DNA of 64,000 nucleotides from Gari tellinella (GCA_922989275.2 OV277856.1:54631358-54695357), one strand, 5' to 3'. Shown: positions 21,835-34,079, numbered from the stretch's first letter. The notes: generated by a model from the sequence alone, not told the origin. Translations and numbers: made by a program.

Positions 21835-22193
21835 CGGTGCCTTTTACAACAAAACCTAATGGCAGATAAAGATAGTGTGTGCTGTTCGGATGGGGTATTA
21901 TAGGGAGGGACATCGGCTTACATTTTAAAACAGCTTGAATCCAGATCAGACGCCGCGTTACGACGCGGCATTTCAGCTGGGTTCAAACAGTTTGTCACTC
22001 GTCATTATGTCGTTTTTTCTACCAAAATGTTAAATATGTAATTTTGAGATAAATATGCAGACGACGATTTTAAACAGACTATATTGCAGCAATGAAAGAG
22101 TTAGGCATAAATACTATGTTTAGAGAACAGCACCAAGCGCTTTTGTAAGGACTGATTCGATGTTCAGATGGTCGTTGAAGGGAGGGAGCATTA
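21835..22193 (+). mobile_element. Family C MITE, diverged
   Basis: Left CGGTGCCTTTTACAACAAAACC; right GTTGAAGGGAGGGAGCATTA. Hairpin 21923-21996 with one unpaired extra base in the apex (GCGTTACGACGCGG). Confidence 0.8.
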
Positions 22194-22409
22194 TATATGG
22201 CACAAGATGATATTAAAAACTGGACCAGATTTGTTTTGGAATATGAATTGTCAATTTGAAGTTTCGTTACTCAATTTGCTAAAGATCTCCGTTTTACATT
22301 GCCATTTGCTCGCTCTAGAGATACTGTTATGTAGTTTCTAGTTAACAGTTGAGTAAACGTTAAGCCATTCCAAATAACAGGTTATCTTTTTACAACCTAA
22401 GCATATAAA

Positions 22410-22630
22410 CCTTTCACTGCCAACTGTTTCGTGAGAATTTTACCCATTCACCGTTTCATTGTCGTCTGCTTAAATTTTGTTGTCTGCAATGCCGTTTCAA
22501 TGTTAAAAAATAAGGCTGTATGACTGAAGAAATTTCAAACCTAGTGTCAAACAGTTGGATCCTGATCGCATCTGATCAGGAATCAAACTGTTTGTAAATG
22601 CGCTTTTAAGCGTCATTGAGAGTGAGATGG
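22410..22630 (+). mobile_element. Family B MITE, apex lost
   Basis: CCTTTCACTGCCAACTG ... AGTGAGATGG|TTAA. The hairpin is reduced to GTTGGATCCTGATCGCATCTGATCAGGAATC, i.e. the apical stem is deleted. A second internal TTTTACCCATTCACCG suggests an older nested end. Confidence 0.8.
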
Positions 22631-22639
22631 TTAATATCA

Positions 22640-23040
22640 AATTGCTTTCACAGTATTTCAGCGATCATTTCTTACTATATGACCGCATAGAGTGAATCTC
22701 CTTTTGGTAGAAATTGTATGCCCTGCCCCTTATTTACATTATAATTTATGGGCTACACGAAGAACGGATGTCATCCATTAAAACTGTCTGAACGGTGTAT
22801 TGGAAGGGGCGGTGGCCAACTTAGAACTAAATACTTGTTTGTTGAAAGGGGTTAAAGGGTTGGGTGGACACGGATTTTACTATTTGATGGAATTATTGAT
22901 GAGGCCTTCATCACTCAATAACATTCCGATAACGCACATAAATCCAACAATTAGTCTCAATTAAATTCCCATCGGATCGGAATTCGCTTGTAAAATACAC
23001 CAATATTTAAACCTGTCCCGGCAGATCGCAAATTCAATGA
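22640..23040. other. Unique block, possible conserved non-coding element
   Basis: No repeat family. It includes CCCTTATTTACATTATAATT, TGATGGAATTATTGATGAGG and CTCAATTAAATTCC, homeodomain-style AT motifs in otherwise balanced sequence. No protein recognised. Confidence 0.25.
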
Positions 23041-23115
23041 CATTCGCAAACAGTTTGGGTTCGAATGAAACGCTGAGTAACACATCCTATGATCTGGATC
23101 CAAACAGTTGGTCAC
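23041..23115. repeat. Decayed hairpin core
   Basis: GCAAACAGTTTGGGTTCGAATG ... GATCTGGATCCAAACAGTTGG; the apical stem is lost. Confidence 0.6.
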
Positions 23116-23249
23116 AAGTAATATTTCTTTAAATGAGAAGACTACAATTTGTTAATTTGACAATTAATTCAGACATATCTGAAGCAGGGGATCTTATAAT
23201 GAGTTAATGGTGAAAAAGGATAAACCTTTCACATGCTACTAACGTTTCT

Positions 23250-23479
23250 GGGGCCCTTTTCATAAAACTTCGTACGACAAATGTTGTCGTAAGTCAGATT
23301 GTAAAAGTCTCAATTATTATCTAATCCTATCTCGCAGATCTCTGTGGAATCGTCTTGAAAAGACGATTCCACAGAGATGTCGCAAGACATGATTAGATAG
23401 AGAAATCAGAAATTAAATGTATTTTAAAGTTTTTAATTACGACCGTTTTTGTCATAAGAAGTTTTATGAAACGAGCACC
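23250..23479. mobile_element. Family F foldback
   Basis: Left GGGGCCCTTTTCATAAAACT, right AAGTTTTATGAAACGAGCACC. The central palindrome GAATCGTCTTGAAAAGACGATTC extends through CACAGAGATGTCGCAAGAC. No target duplication could be made out. Confidence 0.85.
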
Positions 23480-23545
23480 TGAGCTTATTTGTGTAGATAA
23501 TGGATACATGACAACAAAACAAATTTCTTTTGTATTTGTAATTGG

Positions 23546-23546
23546 A

Positions 23547-23571
<25 letters not shown>
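23546..23571. repeat. (TA)n microsatellite
   Basis: About 13 uninterrupted TA units. Confidence 0.95.
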
Positions 23572-23577
<6 letters not shown>

Positions 23578-23751
23578 TCATTGAGCGGGAATTGATACGC
23601 ATTTACCTGGCGACTGATCAAGTTAATCATTCGGGGGCAACTATGTTCACGATTACATGTATACAATAATCGGAGAATCTAGAATGATTCACTGGCTTAT
23701 ATTAAGCAAGAAACGCTCTGAACATTCACCCCGTTTTGTTTCGTAAGGGTA

Positions 23752-23997
23752 CAGTGGAGAATCTGTTATTCTTTCCCGTTTAAACGCAAACGTACGCAAA
23801 CGCAAAGCGCTAAAACGTAGAAAAGAACAACTTTTTGACAATTCTGATAATTCATGTTTATCTTGGTGGCAAACATTTTGGAGCCTGATCAGACGCCGGG
23901 TTACCCGGCGTCTGATCTGGCTCCAAACTGTTTGCACTGCAAATAATAGTTTTAGCGTAAACGGGTTTATTGGGAAAGAATAACAGATTCTCCACTG
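23752..23997 (-). mobile_element. Family A MITE, A1
   Basis: Complete, TA flanked; the hairpin base has CAAACATTTTGGAG on one arm. Confidence 0.96.
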
Positions 23998-24270
23998 TAG
24001 CAGTACCATTTTTCAAAGGTACCACTTAAGGCTGTTTAATTTATCGTAAAAAGATTAAAAGATAGGCAAATCAATACATGTAATAGCGTATATTTGTTAT
24101 TTACATTGTAACACAGTAAGAGAATAAAAGACGAGTAGATATAACAGCAGTAATGTTAAAACCCCTGAATGAGGTGTCTATGTTACTGTATTCTAGACGT
24201 ACGTGTATTGTTAAATGTTCCGGCCTCAATAGCATTCTGTTCAGTGGTCGTATTTTGTTTTTAATATGTA

Positions 24271-24485
24271 TAGTGGAGAGCATATTATTATTTCCAAAAC
24301 AAATGTTTTGTGCAAAAACAAATATTTCATTTGCAGTAAGTTTGAGACCAAATCAGGCTCTGGCTAACCCCATGTCTGATCAGGCTCAAAACTCTTTGCC
24401 GCTAAGATAAAAACAGATACATCATTCACCCTATTGTGCCCGTGAAATGCATGTACTAAAAGAGGTTTGTTAGCGTGGAAAACAA
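24271..24485 (+). mobile_element. Family A relic
   Basis: Left TAGTGGAGAGCATATTATTA. The hairpin with AGACCAAATCAGGC ... CTGATCAGGCTC is degenerate, and the right half has decayed beyond the hairpin. Confidence 0.65.
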
Positions 24486-25514
24486 TTGATCCGTTCAAAA
24501 CTAAATACAATTTTCTTGCAATTAAATGAAGTACATTATGTTTATTCTAATTTGTTTTCAATTGTTTTTAATATCAGAACAAAATTTGGCATCTGATCTT
24601 GTTCAAAAGTGTTTCCAATAGACATTGGTTCTTGGAACAGTAACGCGGGCTTTTTTACTCTCGGCATAAATATAAGACGAGTAACTGTGGATGTAAAGGG
24701 AGACGTATTCTTATTTTTTTTGACACTCGTGGATACAAAATTGATACAGGTATCAATATTGGTTTATATAAGCATAGTTTTAGATAAATGTAATCGAAAT
24801 AATAATCAATGATTAATCTGGTTTTAAAAGTCAAGTCTAGTGCCATTTTCGCTAAAGAAACTTAACACACGTATCCAACAATTTAAATACTAATCAAACG
24901 TCGCTTTTTGCAGCGTCAGGTCTGGATCCAAATTGCGTTTTCTTAACGCTGCCAGTAGTCAAACACTCACTCAATTCATTGTTGTAATATTTATAATTAT
25001 TTTGAAATGCTATGTGATTAATCTGAAATAAAATTAGTCGACAATTGTTTAAATTAGATGACATCATCGCAGTAAATGGATTAAAATATGGAAATCAAAC
25101 CTCACATGCGATCATTAATTCTTGGACAATAACTGGAGTCGCCCGGAGATTCCTAACAAAGACGTTTTGTATATTACTAGACAACAATCTAACATGGCAT
25201 GAACCTGTAAGTCCCATCAGTACTCCTATCTCAAATAGACCATGTTTTCCATCCTCTATTAACGAAACGATATTCTTTCTTATCTTGTCTGAAATATGAG
25301 TTACCGTCTTGCAACTATCCTTTTTTACTTAAGTCTGCCAAACAATGCAAACGTGTATATACATTTACATGGAATCTACAAACAGTCAAACCTTAAAACC
25401 GTCCGGACGGAGTGAACAGAAGGACTTTCCCAATGATATTTTGTGAATATCATTCAAAAGAAGTTGAACTGGCATCCATTTAGACAACGCGTACTTTAAC
25501 GATGGTCATAAATA
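24486..25514. other. Unassigned DNA with a family B remnant
   Basis: 24880-25085 carries family B pieces (CAAACGTCGC, GGTCTGGATCC, GACAATTGTTTAAATTAGATG, GTAAATGGATTAAAA). A segment near 25262-25310 (GAAACGATATTCTTTCTTAT, ATGAGTTACCGTC) recurs at about 25916-25965. No gene. Confidence 0.45.
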
Positions 25515-25760
25515 CAATGGAGAATCTGTTATTCTTTCCCGTTTAAACGCAAACGTACGCAAACGCAAAGCACTAAAACGTGGAAAAGAACAACTTTTGG
25601 ACAATTCTGATAATTCTTGTTTATCTTGGTGGCAAACAGTTTGGAGCCTAATCAGACGCCGGGTAACCCGGCGTCTGATCTGGCTCCAAACTGTTTTCAC
25701 TGCAAATAATAGTTATAGCGTAAACGCGTTTATTGGGAAAGAATAACACATTCTCCACTG
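25515..25760 (-). mobile_element. Family A MITE, A1
   Basis: TA|CAATGGAGAATC ... ACACATTCTCCACTG followed by GA, so the right TA is mutated. Full hairpin. Confidence 0.95.
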
Positions 25761-26299
25761 GAACACAAAAAGCTCTGCATTTCTGTTATTGTCTCGTAAA
25801 ACATTGATATATTTAAAGAGAGTTTCATGTTGTTTTACTGCGTTGACGCTTAACACAAATTGAATGACAGTGACGAGACTTTTTAAACCAGAACAATTTC
25901 GAACATGCCTAAAAGAAACGATCTTCTTTCTTATCTGAGTTGAAGAATGAGTTACGTACCGTCCTACGAATCTCATTCCCTCAAATCTGCTGATAGTGTA
26001 TTCGCATTCATTTAAAATATTTATAATCTATTATTGCTAGGAATATACACTTTCCAAATTTAAGATGTTTATCAGTGCATGCTTAGATGATTAAGAGCCT
26101 TTTATAATGTTTGTTTTCCTTCCAGCAGACGGTAATATCTGCAGCAGACGTCAATACTTAAGACAGCAGACTAAATGTTTGCCGTACGATTACGTCAATA
26201 TCCACGGTCACTTAACAGCTAAAATGATGCTATATGTCACATCTTTCGTATCAATGCCCACGAAGACTTTATTGGAAAACATAAAGATAACTGATGCCC

Positions 26300-26560
26300 A
26301 ACGTCTGATAGAGATTCAAGAAACATATTCCGATTGAGGGCAGGCCGAGGGTGAGGATATATTTGATTATGTGACATATTTGGAATTGCAAATAGTCCCT
26401 GATTGATGGGCCGCTGTTCTTGATGATCATTGGTTCTGTCAAACGGTAAAAGCGAATCATATTCTCATTTATATAATTTGTGATACACACCATCTGATAT
26501 AAATGGATCAAACATATTTTGATTGAGGTCAGCAATACTGGGAAAATGCCATTGATTACC
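26300..26560. repeat. Dispersed repeat, copy 1
   Basis: Shares ACATATTCCGATTGAGGGCAG, GATATATTTGATTATGTGAC, ATTTGGAATTGCAAATA and AATCATATTCTCATTTATA with 34080-34390. It seems to consist of diverged ~130-bp units. Class unknown. Confidence 0.65.
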
Positions 26561-26693
26561 TGACAGATTAGGAATCGAGAGTGGGTAAAAACCCAAGATG
26601 ACGAATGATAAACATCGCACGAGCTAGGGATCTGTCAGTAGGCAGAAGTGAATAATGACGCAATTAAACGCAGTTTGCAAATCCACTCTTTAA

Positions 26694-26899
26694 ACCTTCC
26701 CCACCCATTCGGCGAATATGTTATAACTTTTGCAAAAAGTTTGGATGCAGATGAGACGCCGAGTAACTCGGCGTCTCATCTGCATCCAAACTGTTTGACA
26801 CTCTGGTGGTATTTAGGAAAAGAACATTTCAGATATATCATTTCTGAGATCTGATGAAGACGGTAAACTTTGCAGACGACAATTACAGTGCGTTAAAGG
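26694..26899 (+). mobile_element. Family B-like TTAA MITE, GAGT/ACTC hairpin
   Basis: TTAA|ACCTTCCCCACCC ... GTGCGTTAAAGG|TTAA. The hairpin is perfectly paired with altered stem bases: GGATGCAGATGAGACGCCGAG and its complement. Confidence 0.8.
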
Positions 26900-26909
26900 T
26901 TAAACAGTA

Positions 26910-27318
26910 CCTCAAATAGAAGAAAACTGCAAGATAACATCGAACAAGTGGATAATACGACGAGGCAATTTGCGGCTTTGAAGATAAAATAATAAAATAT
27001 GATTTTCTCAGTATTTAGCGGAATGGTTCACGACGTTTTTCGATTGAACGTTTATTACTGTACGGATGAGATAAAATAGTACAGTGGAACCTAGACTGGT
27101 GTCAGACCCTGTAATATGTATCACTTATTAGTAATTCTAACACACTTCCCACACGCCCCTATATAAACAAAGAAGGAACGTATCAGTGTACGAATTCTCA
27201 ATAGAACACTTACGCGCTGTAACGTTCTAACGTGACGTCATATGGCTTCGAAAATGCGTACGCCAAGAAATGTAGCGCCGTTGCGTAGGTGCAAATTAAG
27301 GTTAACTTATGTGTTAGA
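26910..27318. other. Unassigned DNA
   Basis: No gene, array or foldback recognised. Confidence 0.4.
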
Positions 27319-27497
27319 TTCGAAATAATAAATCAATAACAGTGTTTTATCTAGCAATCGAACACGGGTAGTCGTTGAGATGCTTGTAATTAAACCATTC
27401 GGCCTCAAGGCCTCGTGGTTAAATTACTACGCATCTCAACTCCTACCAGTGTTCGATTGCACGATAAAACACTGGTATGAATTTATTATTTCTTAAT
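27319..27497. mobile_element. Foldback element
   Basis: Long imperfect inverted repeat: GAAATAATAAATCAATAACA, GTGTTTTATC, GCAATCGAACAC and GTTGAGATGC on the left, complements in reverse order on the right. Centre GGCCTCAAGGCC near 27402. Confidence 0.8.
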
Positions 27498-27522
27498 TCC
27501 CTTTTATTCATACTGGATTGTC

Positions 27523-27764
27523 TTTTCCTAGCCATGATTACAATTTTGGACTCTGTGGTAGGAATAAAGCACCAGTGAAAACCCATTGAAAACCAGAATA
27601 TATTATTAAAGATAATATATTTATCAGACTAGTAGCTGGGATAATTGGAACATCTTTTAACCCTTTCACCACCGGAGTTGCATATAGTTGACTTTGCAAA
27701 CAATTTGCCACACTGCGTTTTATCAGGGTCCAAACTGTTTTCAAATAACCATTGTACTCGGGGC
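27523..27764 (+). repeat. 242-bp direct duplication, copy 1
   Basis: Matches 27996-28237 at a constant offset of 473 bp with few differences. It contains a family B left end (TTAA|CCCTTTCACCACCGG) and a hairpin half. Confidence 0.92.
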
Positions 27765-27839
27765 GTTTTGACGTCACCAGGGTTCCCAAAAAATGCATAC
27801 TGCTTAAAAATAGCTTAAATCGTTGGTAATGTGAGAAAA

Positions 27840-27991
27840 AGAATCTGTCACTCGTCGATGTTTAAGACAAGTTGATCTCAAACTTGTCTAGAATAGAAAA
27901 GTTATTAAGCTCGCCAAGGCTCGCTTAATAACATTTCAATTCTAGACTCGTTTGAGATCAGCTTGTCTTAAACATCGACTCATGACAGATC
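27840..27991. mobile_element. Foldback between the duplicated segments
   Basis: Arms GTTTAAGACAAGTTGATCTC / GAGATCAGCTTGTCTTAAAC with further pairing inward (TCTAGAAT) and outward (GATCTGTCA, CGATGTTT). Centre GAGCTCGCCAAGGCTCGCTT region. Confidence 0.85.
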
Positions 27992-27995
27992 CTAT

Positions 27996-28237
27996 ATTTC
28001 CTAGCCATGGTTACAATCCTGGACTCTGTGGTAGGAATAAAGCACCAGTGAAAAACCATAGAAAACCAGAATATATTATTAAAGATAATATATTTATCAG
28101 ACTAGTAGCTGGGATAATTGGAACATCTTTTAACCCTTTCACCACCGGAGTTGCATATAGTTGACTTTGCAAACAGCTTGCTACACGGAGTCTTATCAGG
28201 GTCCAAACTGTTTTCAAATAACCATTGTACTCGGGGT
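27996..28237 (+). repeat. 242-bp direct duplication, copy 2
   Basis: The partner of 27523-27764. The two copies bracket the foldback at 27840-27991. Confidence 0.92.
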
Positions 28238-28514
28238 GTAAGGCAGTAGAGGGGTTGGTCCTCTATCCCTATAACAACTTCCTCCGAATAACACGCAAAA
28301 TCGTATTTCAAACATTTTAATGACTCTTAAGGGTGTTTCAAACCCATAAGCGATTGTTTCAAAGTATTAAACTTTTTTTTCTATCACTGATGTTTTGGAA
28401 GAGCTGTTTATGATGAATGAAAAAATGAAAATAATACATGTATATATGGTGGTGTCCATTTTTTTTAGCTACAGCGATTTGAAAAAGGTATGACAAATTT
28501 GGATTTTCTTTTTC

Positions 28515-29105
28515 AAAGGACAAGGTTCACGAAGCCTCCGATTTGGCCCTATAAAATTTTTTATCTTTATTTTCTGTTTATTTGTCAATATCAGATACTA
28601 ATACTCCATAATATACACACGAACGACCCAAAGTCAAGTTTTGACAATCTTATAGTTTCTTGTAAATGAAACGAGAGGCCAAAAAATGACAAAAAAGCAG
28701 ATTTTTGGTACAATTCTGGGTATAAATCCTAAAAATAAAACATGAAGGCACGCATGCGACACTTCAAAATTTGGATATGTTACTTCAACTTAAATATTGA
28801 TTGTGTACTTAAAATATCTTTGTGTCGCATTGGTGCCTTCATTGTTTATTTCTATGATTTATACCATGAATTATACCCCAAAACTGCCTTTTTGGCCTTT
28901 ATGGCCTTTTTTGGCCTCGTGGTCCATTCACAAGAAACTATAAAGTTGTCAAAACTTGAATTTGGGTTGAGCTTAATGTATAATAAGAAGTATTAATATC
29001 TGAAATTGACAAATATAGAGAAAATATAGCTAAAACATAAATTGGGAAAAAAAGATTTTTACAGGGCCAAAACGGAGGCTTTGTGAACCTTGTCCTTTGC
29101 CCGCT
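28515..29105. mobile_element. ~590-bp foldback element
   Basis: The outer arms pair: AAAGGACAAGGTTCACGAAG at about 28517 with CTTTGTGAACCTTGTCCTTT near 29078. Inner pairs include CAAGTTTTGACAATC / GTTGTCAAAACTTG and ATGAAGGCACGCATGCGACA / TGTGTCGCATTGGTGCCTTC. The arms have diverged. No transposase. Confidence 0.85.
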
Positions 29106-29224
29106 CAGAGTACAATCTTCAGTAAAAAAAAAATTCAAAACAAAACAAACATGGTAATTTGGTTTTCATTATTTATTTCATATCTATGGTGGTATTTTTA
29201 CATATAGAAACCAAAACTAGAATA

Positions 29225-30415
29225 CTGACCAGTCAGGAAGGGCCCCACAAAAGGGATCAGGAGGAGGAAGGCACTAGAAGAAAATGCATATTTTATACTA
29301 ATAAACATTTTCAGCAAGTTTTGCGAAGATCCTATAAAAAGTGTTTGTGTTAAGAGAGCAGACAAGGCTGAAACAGTCATTTTTTTATAATTCAAGGGCA
29401 ACAACTCTGAATTGCCTTGGGCGATTTGAGTAGTTATCGAACTTGGCTTAGAGTTTAGTGAAGATCAGATAGAAACTGTTTGAGTAAGGGAGGGGACAAA
29501 GCTATCTTTTAATAATTGAAGGGCAGTAACTCTGATGTGCCAAATGCGATTTGGGTAGTTATCGAACTGGACCTAGATTATATACCAATAAACATTTTCA
29601 GTAAGTTTGATGAATATCCGATATAAATTGTTGTGTTAGAGAGCGGACAAGGCTGAAACAGCCATTTTTTAATAAATCAAGGGCAATAACTCCAACATGC
29701 CTTATGCGATTTAAAATATTATCAAACTTGGCCTAGATTTTTATAAAAATACACACTTTCAGCAAGTTTGGTGAAGATTGGATAAAAACTACTCGAGTAA
29801 GAGAGCGGACAAGACTGAAACAGCCATTTTTTTATAATTCAAGGGCAATAACTCCAACATGTCTTATGCGATTAGAGTAACTATCGAACTTGGCCTAGAT
29901 TTTATACCAATACACACTTTCATAAAGTTTGGTGAAGATTAGATAAAAACTACTCGAGTTAGAGAGCGGACAAAATTGAAACAGCTAATTTTTAATAATT
30001 GAAGGGCACTAACTCCAACATGCCTTATGCGATTTGAGTAACTATCAAACTTGGCCTAGATTTTATACCAATACACATTTTCAGCAAGTTTAATGAAGAT
30101 TGGATAAAAACTACTCATGTTAGAGAGCGGACAAGGCTGAAACGGCCATTTTTCAATAATTCAAGGGCAATAACTCCAACATACCTTATGCGATTTAAGT
30201 AATTATCAAATCTGGCCTAGATTTTATGCCAATACACATTTTCATAAAGTTTGATGAAGATTGAATAAAAATTACTCGAGTTAGAGAGCGGACAAGAAAA
30301 AGTGTGACAGACTGATGGACTGACGGACAGACTGACTGACTGACTGACAGATTGACGGACTGACGGACAAGGCGATTACTATAGGGCACCCACCTCTCGG
30401 TGGGACCCTAATTAG
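29225..30415. mobile_element. Pearl-like element with ~160-bp tandem repeats
   Basis: About six diverged units, marked by TTCAAGGGCAATAACTCCAA near 29390, 29517, 29679, 29841, 30001 and 30162. Each also carries GAGAGCGGACAAGGCTGAAA and GGCCTAGATTTTATACCAAT. The 3' end has a (GACT/GACG)n stretch (GACTGACTGACTGACAG) and the terminal AGGGCACCCACCTCTCGGTG hairpin. The architecture fits mollusc pearl-type, possibly Helitron-related, non-autonomous elements; that assignment is inference. Confidence 0.75.
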
Positions 30416-31099
30416 ACAAAGCAGGCACCAGGTTTGAACAATATGGATCCTTGAATATCAAAAATATGCTTTTTATAGGGCATGATTTTATTAGATTTCT
30501 TATTTTATGAAAAAAAAAGTAAAAAGTTTGAAAATGAAAAAGTTCTAGTATCAAACTTTCTCTTATATTCTACCAGATTAAAGTCCGTGCTAATATGAAA
30601 AGAAATTGGAAGGTCAGTGTTGAACATTTTGAGTTATTAAAGTAAAAAGAGTTATATTCCTTTACAAAATTTACAAAAAAGTACCATATCGATGATATTT
30701 ATAGCTTTACAAATTTCACAATTGGTGCCTTTTTTCTCTTAAATAAGTTTTTGTATGAAGAAATACTACCATAGACAGGAATTAAATAGCACAAAACCAA
30801 ATCATCATATTTTAATTCATTTGAAATGGATTTTATTGAAGCGGGCAGTTTGAAAAGGACAAAATAAGAAAGAGTGGCAGGGGTAAATTTTACATGGCCG
30901 TAGAGTCAAAAGTTGTTCACAAAAATGTACACTTTTTCTATTTTGTCATTCATCTTAAATAGCTATTCAATACAAAACCATCATAGAGTGTTTTCATATA
31001 CTTTGACAAATTCCCAAATTCATGAGTTTCATACACCCTTAAGATTCAAAAGCAATGTACAAATGCTAAAATAGAAACAGGTCGACATCTCAAGAAAAA
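30416..31099. other. Very AT-rich unassigned DNA
   Basis: No frame or repeat recognised. It could be the decayed upstream part of the LINE that follows. Confidence 0.4.
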
Positions 31100-31378
31100 T
31101 GTGATAAAGCATTAGGGATATCAATCAGCAAAACCGACTGGAAAAATCTATCAAATACCTTTTACAACATCAAATAAGGTTTCAGCTTCGTACTACACAT
31201 ATAATACTTTGCACAAACTGCTATCTGTTCCAAGAAATATACAAAATTTAATAGCCCATTATGTACTTTCTGTAAAACAGATTTAGAAACTATTGATCAT
31301 TTATTTTGGACGTGCCCTACCATACAACAATTAAAATCAAAAGCTTCTTTGCCCACAATCCACGATAAGATCACATAA
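31100..31378 (+). pseudogene. LINE reverse transcriptase C-terminus, decayed
   Basis: The frame 31250-31378 reads LCTFCKTDLETIDHLFWTCP, the Cys-rich CxxC...HLFWxCP motif near the C-terminus of L1/Tx1-type non-LTR retrotransposon ORF2. Upstream sequence (GACTGGAAAAATCTATCAAA) keeps DWKN-like similarity but in a broken frame. Only this tail is recognisable; the element is dead. Confidence 0.75.
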
Positions 31379-32967
31379 CTCAATAACTCACAACATGAAC
31401 CTAAATGACCCTACTCGAGGAATATAGCACGTTTCAGACATTTTTTGGACGTGATTTTGCTTATGACAAAAGTCGACATATGTTTTCGAACACTATGACA
31501 CTTTTCTAGATCAATGGCGGTATATCTACATTCTGATTTTAAAATTAAAAATCTACTACAATGTCTTCAATTATAGTCTGGTTTAATATAAATATTGGTT
31601 TGACAGTTCACCAACTACATGTACATTTATACATAACATTAGATTATTGTTTTTGGTATTTTCTGAATTCAGTATGTGTTTAGTACTGACTATTTTTTAT
31701 ATTCTATAAAATTAAAACATTTAAAACGGTGTAGTGTGTGCATATTTGTCTTATCTTAATTGACAGAAAGCTTCATAAACTTATACGAAATATATAATAA
31801 TAGTATCGACTATTGTTCAAAAGTTACCTCAACAATACACAAAAAATGTCCAGTGCCCTAGAGTAAGGGTCATTTATGTTCATATTGTGACTTATCGGGC
31901 TTTGTCATCTTCTCGTGCATTATACCACTGTAAAGGTAAAGCATTGCTCTTTCAAATGATATATGGCACATGTATTTTGCACGTATTATATTGAAGTTAT
32001 TAGTCAAATATCATTACTTTTTGAAGCACCCTCGTAAATGTTATATATATGAATGGATATTGATGTCCGTGTCAAAATATGTATGCCTAATAAGTATAAA
32101 GACGGTATGATTTTGACGGACAATATACAATGTAATATATATAAATATGCCTGGTAACAATTTCTCTTTTTGACTATAGATTTTTGTATGTAAATCATTG
32201 AAAATTTAGAGACCTTTGTCAATGCAAAACTAATGTTATATTTATATGTTACATGCATGTTTTTGTAAGGTGTGCAGGAGAGTGGCTCTCCGATCCCATC
32301 ATATCTATTACGGTGAAACTTAAATAAGTCCTGCATCTGGCAAAGCCTTTGGGAAAACAGGCAAAATATTCGTCTTCGAATGGGTGTTGTGGAAGAGTGC
32401 TGTATGTCGATTGTAAAAGTAGTTCTGTAGGTACCATTTAAAAGTACATGCAAGACATTTTGTCCACGATACGGCTTGTTCACTCAACTCAACATCATTT
32501 ATTAAAGGCAATATTATGTAATCATGAAAATTAATTCATTTTGATCATGATCTAACACATAACGTTATAAAAATTAATTGAAGCCCCGGTATACGCTTTT
32601 CATCATCAGATTGGCAAATATTTGTTTGTCCTCAATATCTGTAACATATTTGTACGATGATGAAGTGGGGAGAAAATTGATAAATGACTTAACGGAAGCA
32701 ATTTAATCAAGTTTAGCAAACATTCACATTCCGTTTTATTACATAAACATATGTATTGCAGATAAAAACTGTAATTTATTACATAAATCCAATACGGGCA
32801 ATCGTGTGTTACATGTAAGCAATCACTCCATGAAGTGCCATCTTTTAAACATGTGCTCGCTTAATGCATGCTACTAGTACTACATGAAGCTCATAAAATG
32901 ATCTTTATTATTGCGTTTATACTACATTTACCGTTTTTCTATCATTATGACAAATATCATCCTCTTA
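31379..32967. other. Unassigned AT-rich DNA
   Basis: May begin with the 3' remainder of the LINE. No gene, array or foldback family recognised. Confidence 0.4.
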
Positions 32968-33213
32968 CAGGGGAGAATCTGTTATTCTTTCCCGTTTAAA
33001 CGCAAACGTACGCAAACGCAAAGCACTAAAACGTAGAAAAGTACAACTTTTGGACAATTCTGATATTTCATGTTTATCTTGGTGGCAAACAGTTTGGAGC
33101 CTGATCAGACGCCGGGTTACCCGGCTTCTGATCTGGCTCCAAACTGTTTGCACTGCAAATAATAGTTTTAGCGTAAACGCGTTTATTGAGAAAGAATAAC
33201 AGATTATCCACTG
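32968..33213 (-). mobile_element. Family A MITE, A1
   Basis: TA|CAGGGGAGAATC ... ACAGATTATCCACTG|TA. One stem mismatch (CCGGCTTCTG). Confidence 0.95.
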
Positions 33214-33345
33214 TATATTTGTCGCCTGCTTTCAAATATAAGTTGTGGAATCAAACACGTTGGATCTCGATCAAACGCCGCGCCTCTCGGTGTTTGATCT
33301 GGGTCTAAACTGTTTTCACATGTTAGTGTGATAGAGTTTGGCATC
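33214..33345. repeat. Family B remnant with hairpin
   Basis: TTTGTCGCCTGCTTTCAAAT, then a hairpin TTGGATCTCGATCAAACGCC ... GGTGTTTGATCTGGGTCTAA. The stem keeps pairing where bases differ from the consensus (CAAACGCC/GGTGTTTG). Confidence 0.65.
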
Positions 33346-33499
33346 GAAAGGGAAAATCAACAACCTGTACATTACACTGACCACAGGTCTTCAATTTGAC
33401 ATATCCATATAGTTTTCTGTAACACTGAAGTTTCATATATGTCAAGGTTATACAGAAAGTTTATATTTAACAGGTTTCTTTTTTGAAAACTCGCCTACC

Positions 33500-33648
33500 G
33501 TAGAACTTCGTTCTCTCAAACTACATTGAGTCATAAGTCACGATTTAGATATAAATGTTCGTCTTAAACGAGTTAGAAACTAAATGTTTTAAAAGTAGAA
33601 ATACGGGTTATTTCAATTAAGCGAGTCTAAGATATCGAGGTTCGAGCA
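33500..33648. mobile_element. Family H foldback, degenerate
   Basis: GTAGAACTTCGTTCTCTCAA ... AGATATCGAGGTTCGAG; weak inverted symmetry. Confidence 0.5.
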
Positions 33649-33680
33649 AAATTCTCTTTTTACATGACCGTTAAGTATTA

Positions 33681-34069
33681 CAGTGGACAAAATATTATTA
33701 TTCCCCTTTAAAAGCAAACGAAACGCAAACGCATTGCAATTATATGAAAATAGAGATTTTACCATTCTGAATATTTATTTTAATCTTATCGGCAAACAGT
33801 TTAGAGCTTGGCTCCGAGGTTATAAAGCTTTTGACTTGAATCTAAACTCGTTCCCAAGCATTTGATTGGTCAGATTTGAGCCTAGGCTCAAATCTGACCA
33901 ATCAAATGCTTTGGAACACACTCAGACTCAACTAAAACGCTTTCTAACCTCGGAGCCTGATCAGACGCCGGGTAACCCGGCCTCTGACCAGGCTGCAAAC
34001 TGTTTGCATTTGAAACAATAGTTTTAGCATAAATGCGTTTATTGAGAAAGAATAACGTCTTCTCCACTG
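33681..34069 (-). mobile_element. Family A MITE, A2, interrupted in its hairpin
   Basis: TA|CAGTGGACAAAATATTATT ... CGTCTTCTCCACTG|TAG. The left hairpin arm ends at GTTTAGAGCT; the family G foldback 33810-33957 follows, then TGATCAGACGCCGGG continues the hairpin. Confidence 0.9.
33810..33957. mobile_element. Family G foldback nested in a hairpin
   Basis: GGCTCCGAGGTTATAAAG ... TTTCTAACCTCGGAGCC with a perfect centre: GGTCAGATTTGAGCCTAGGC and its complement. Inserted between GAGCC and TGATC of the host hairpin. Confidence 0.9.
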
Positions 34070-34079
34070 TAGTTTGACA

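Noticed and set aside
32004..32483. 159-codon minus-strand frame
   Set aside because: AT-rich sequence with no recognisable domain or coding signature; probably chance.
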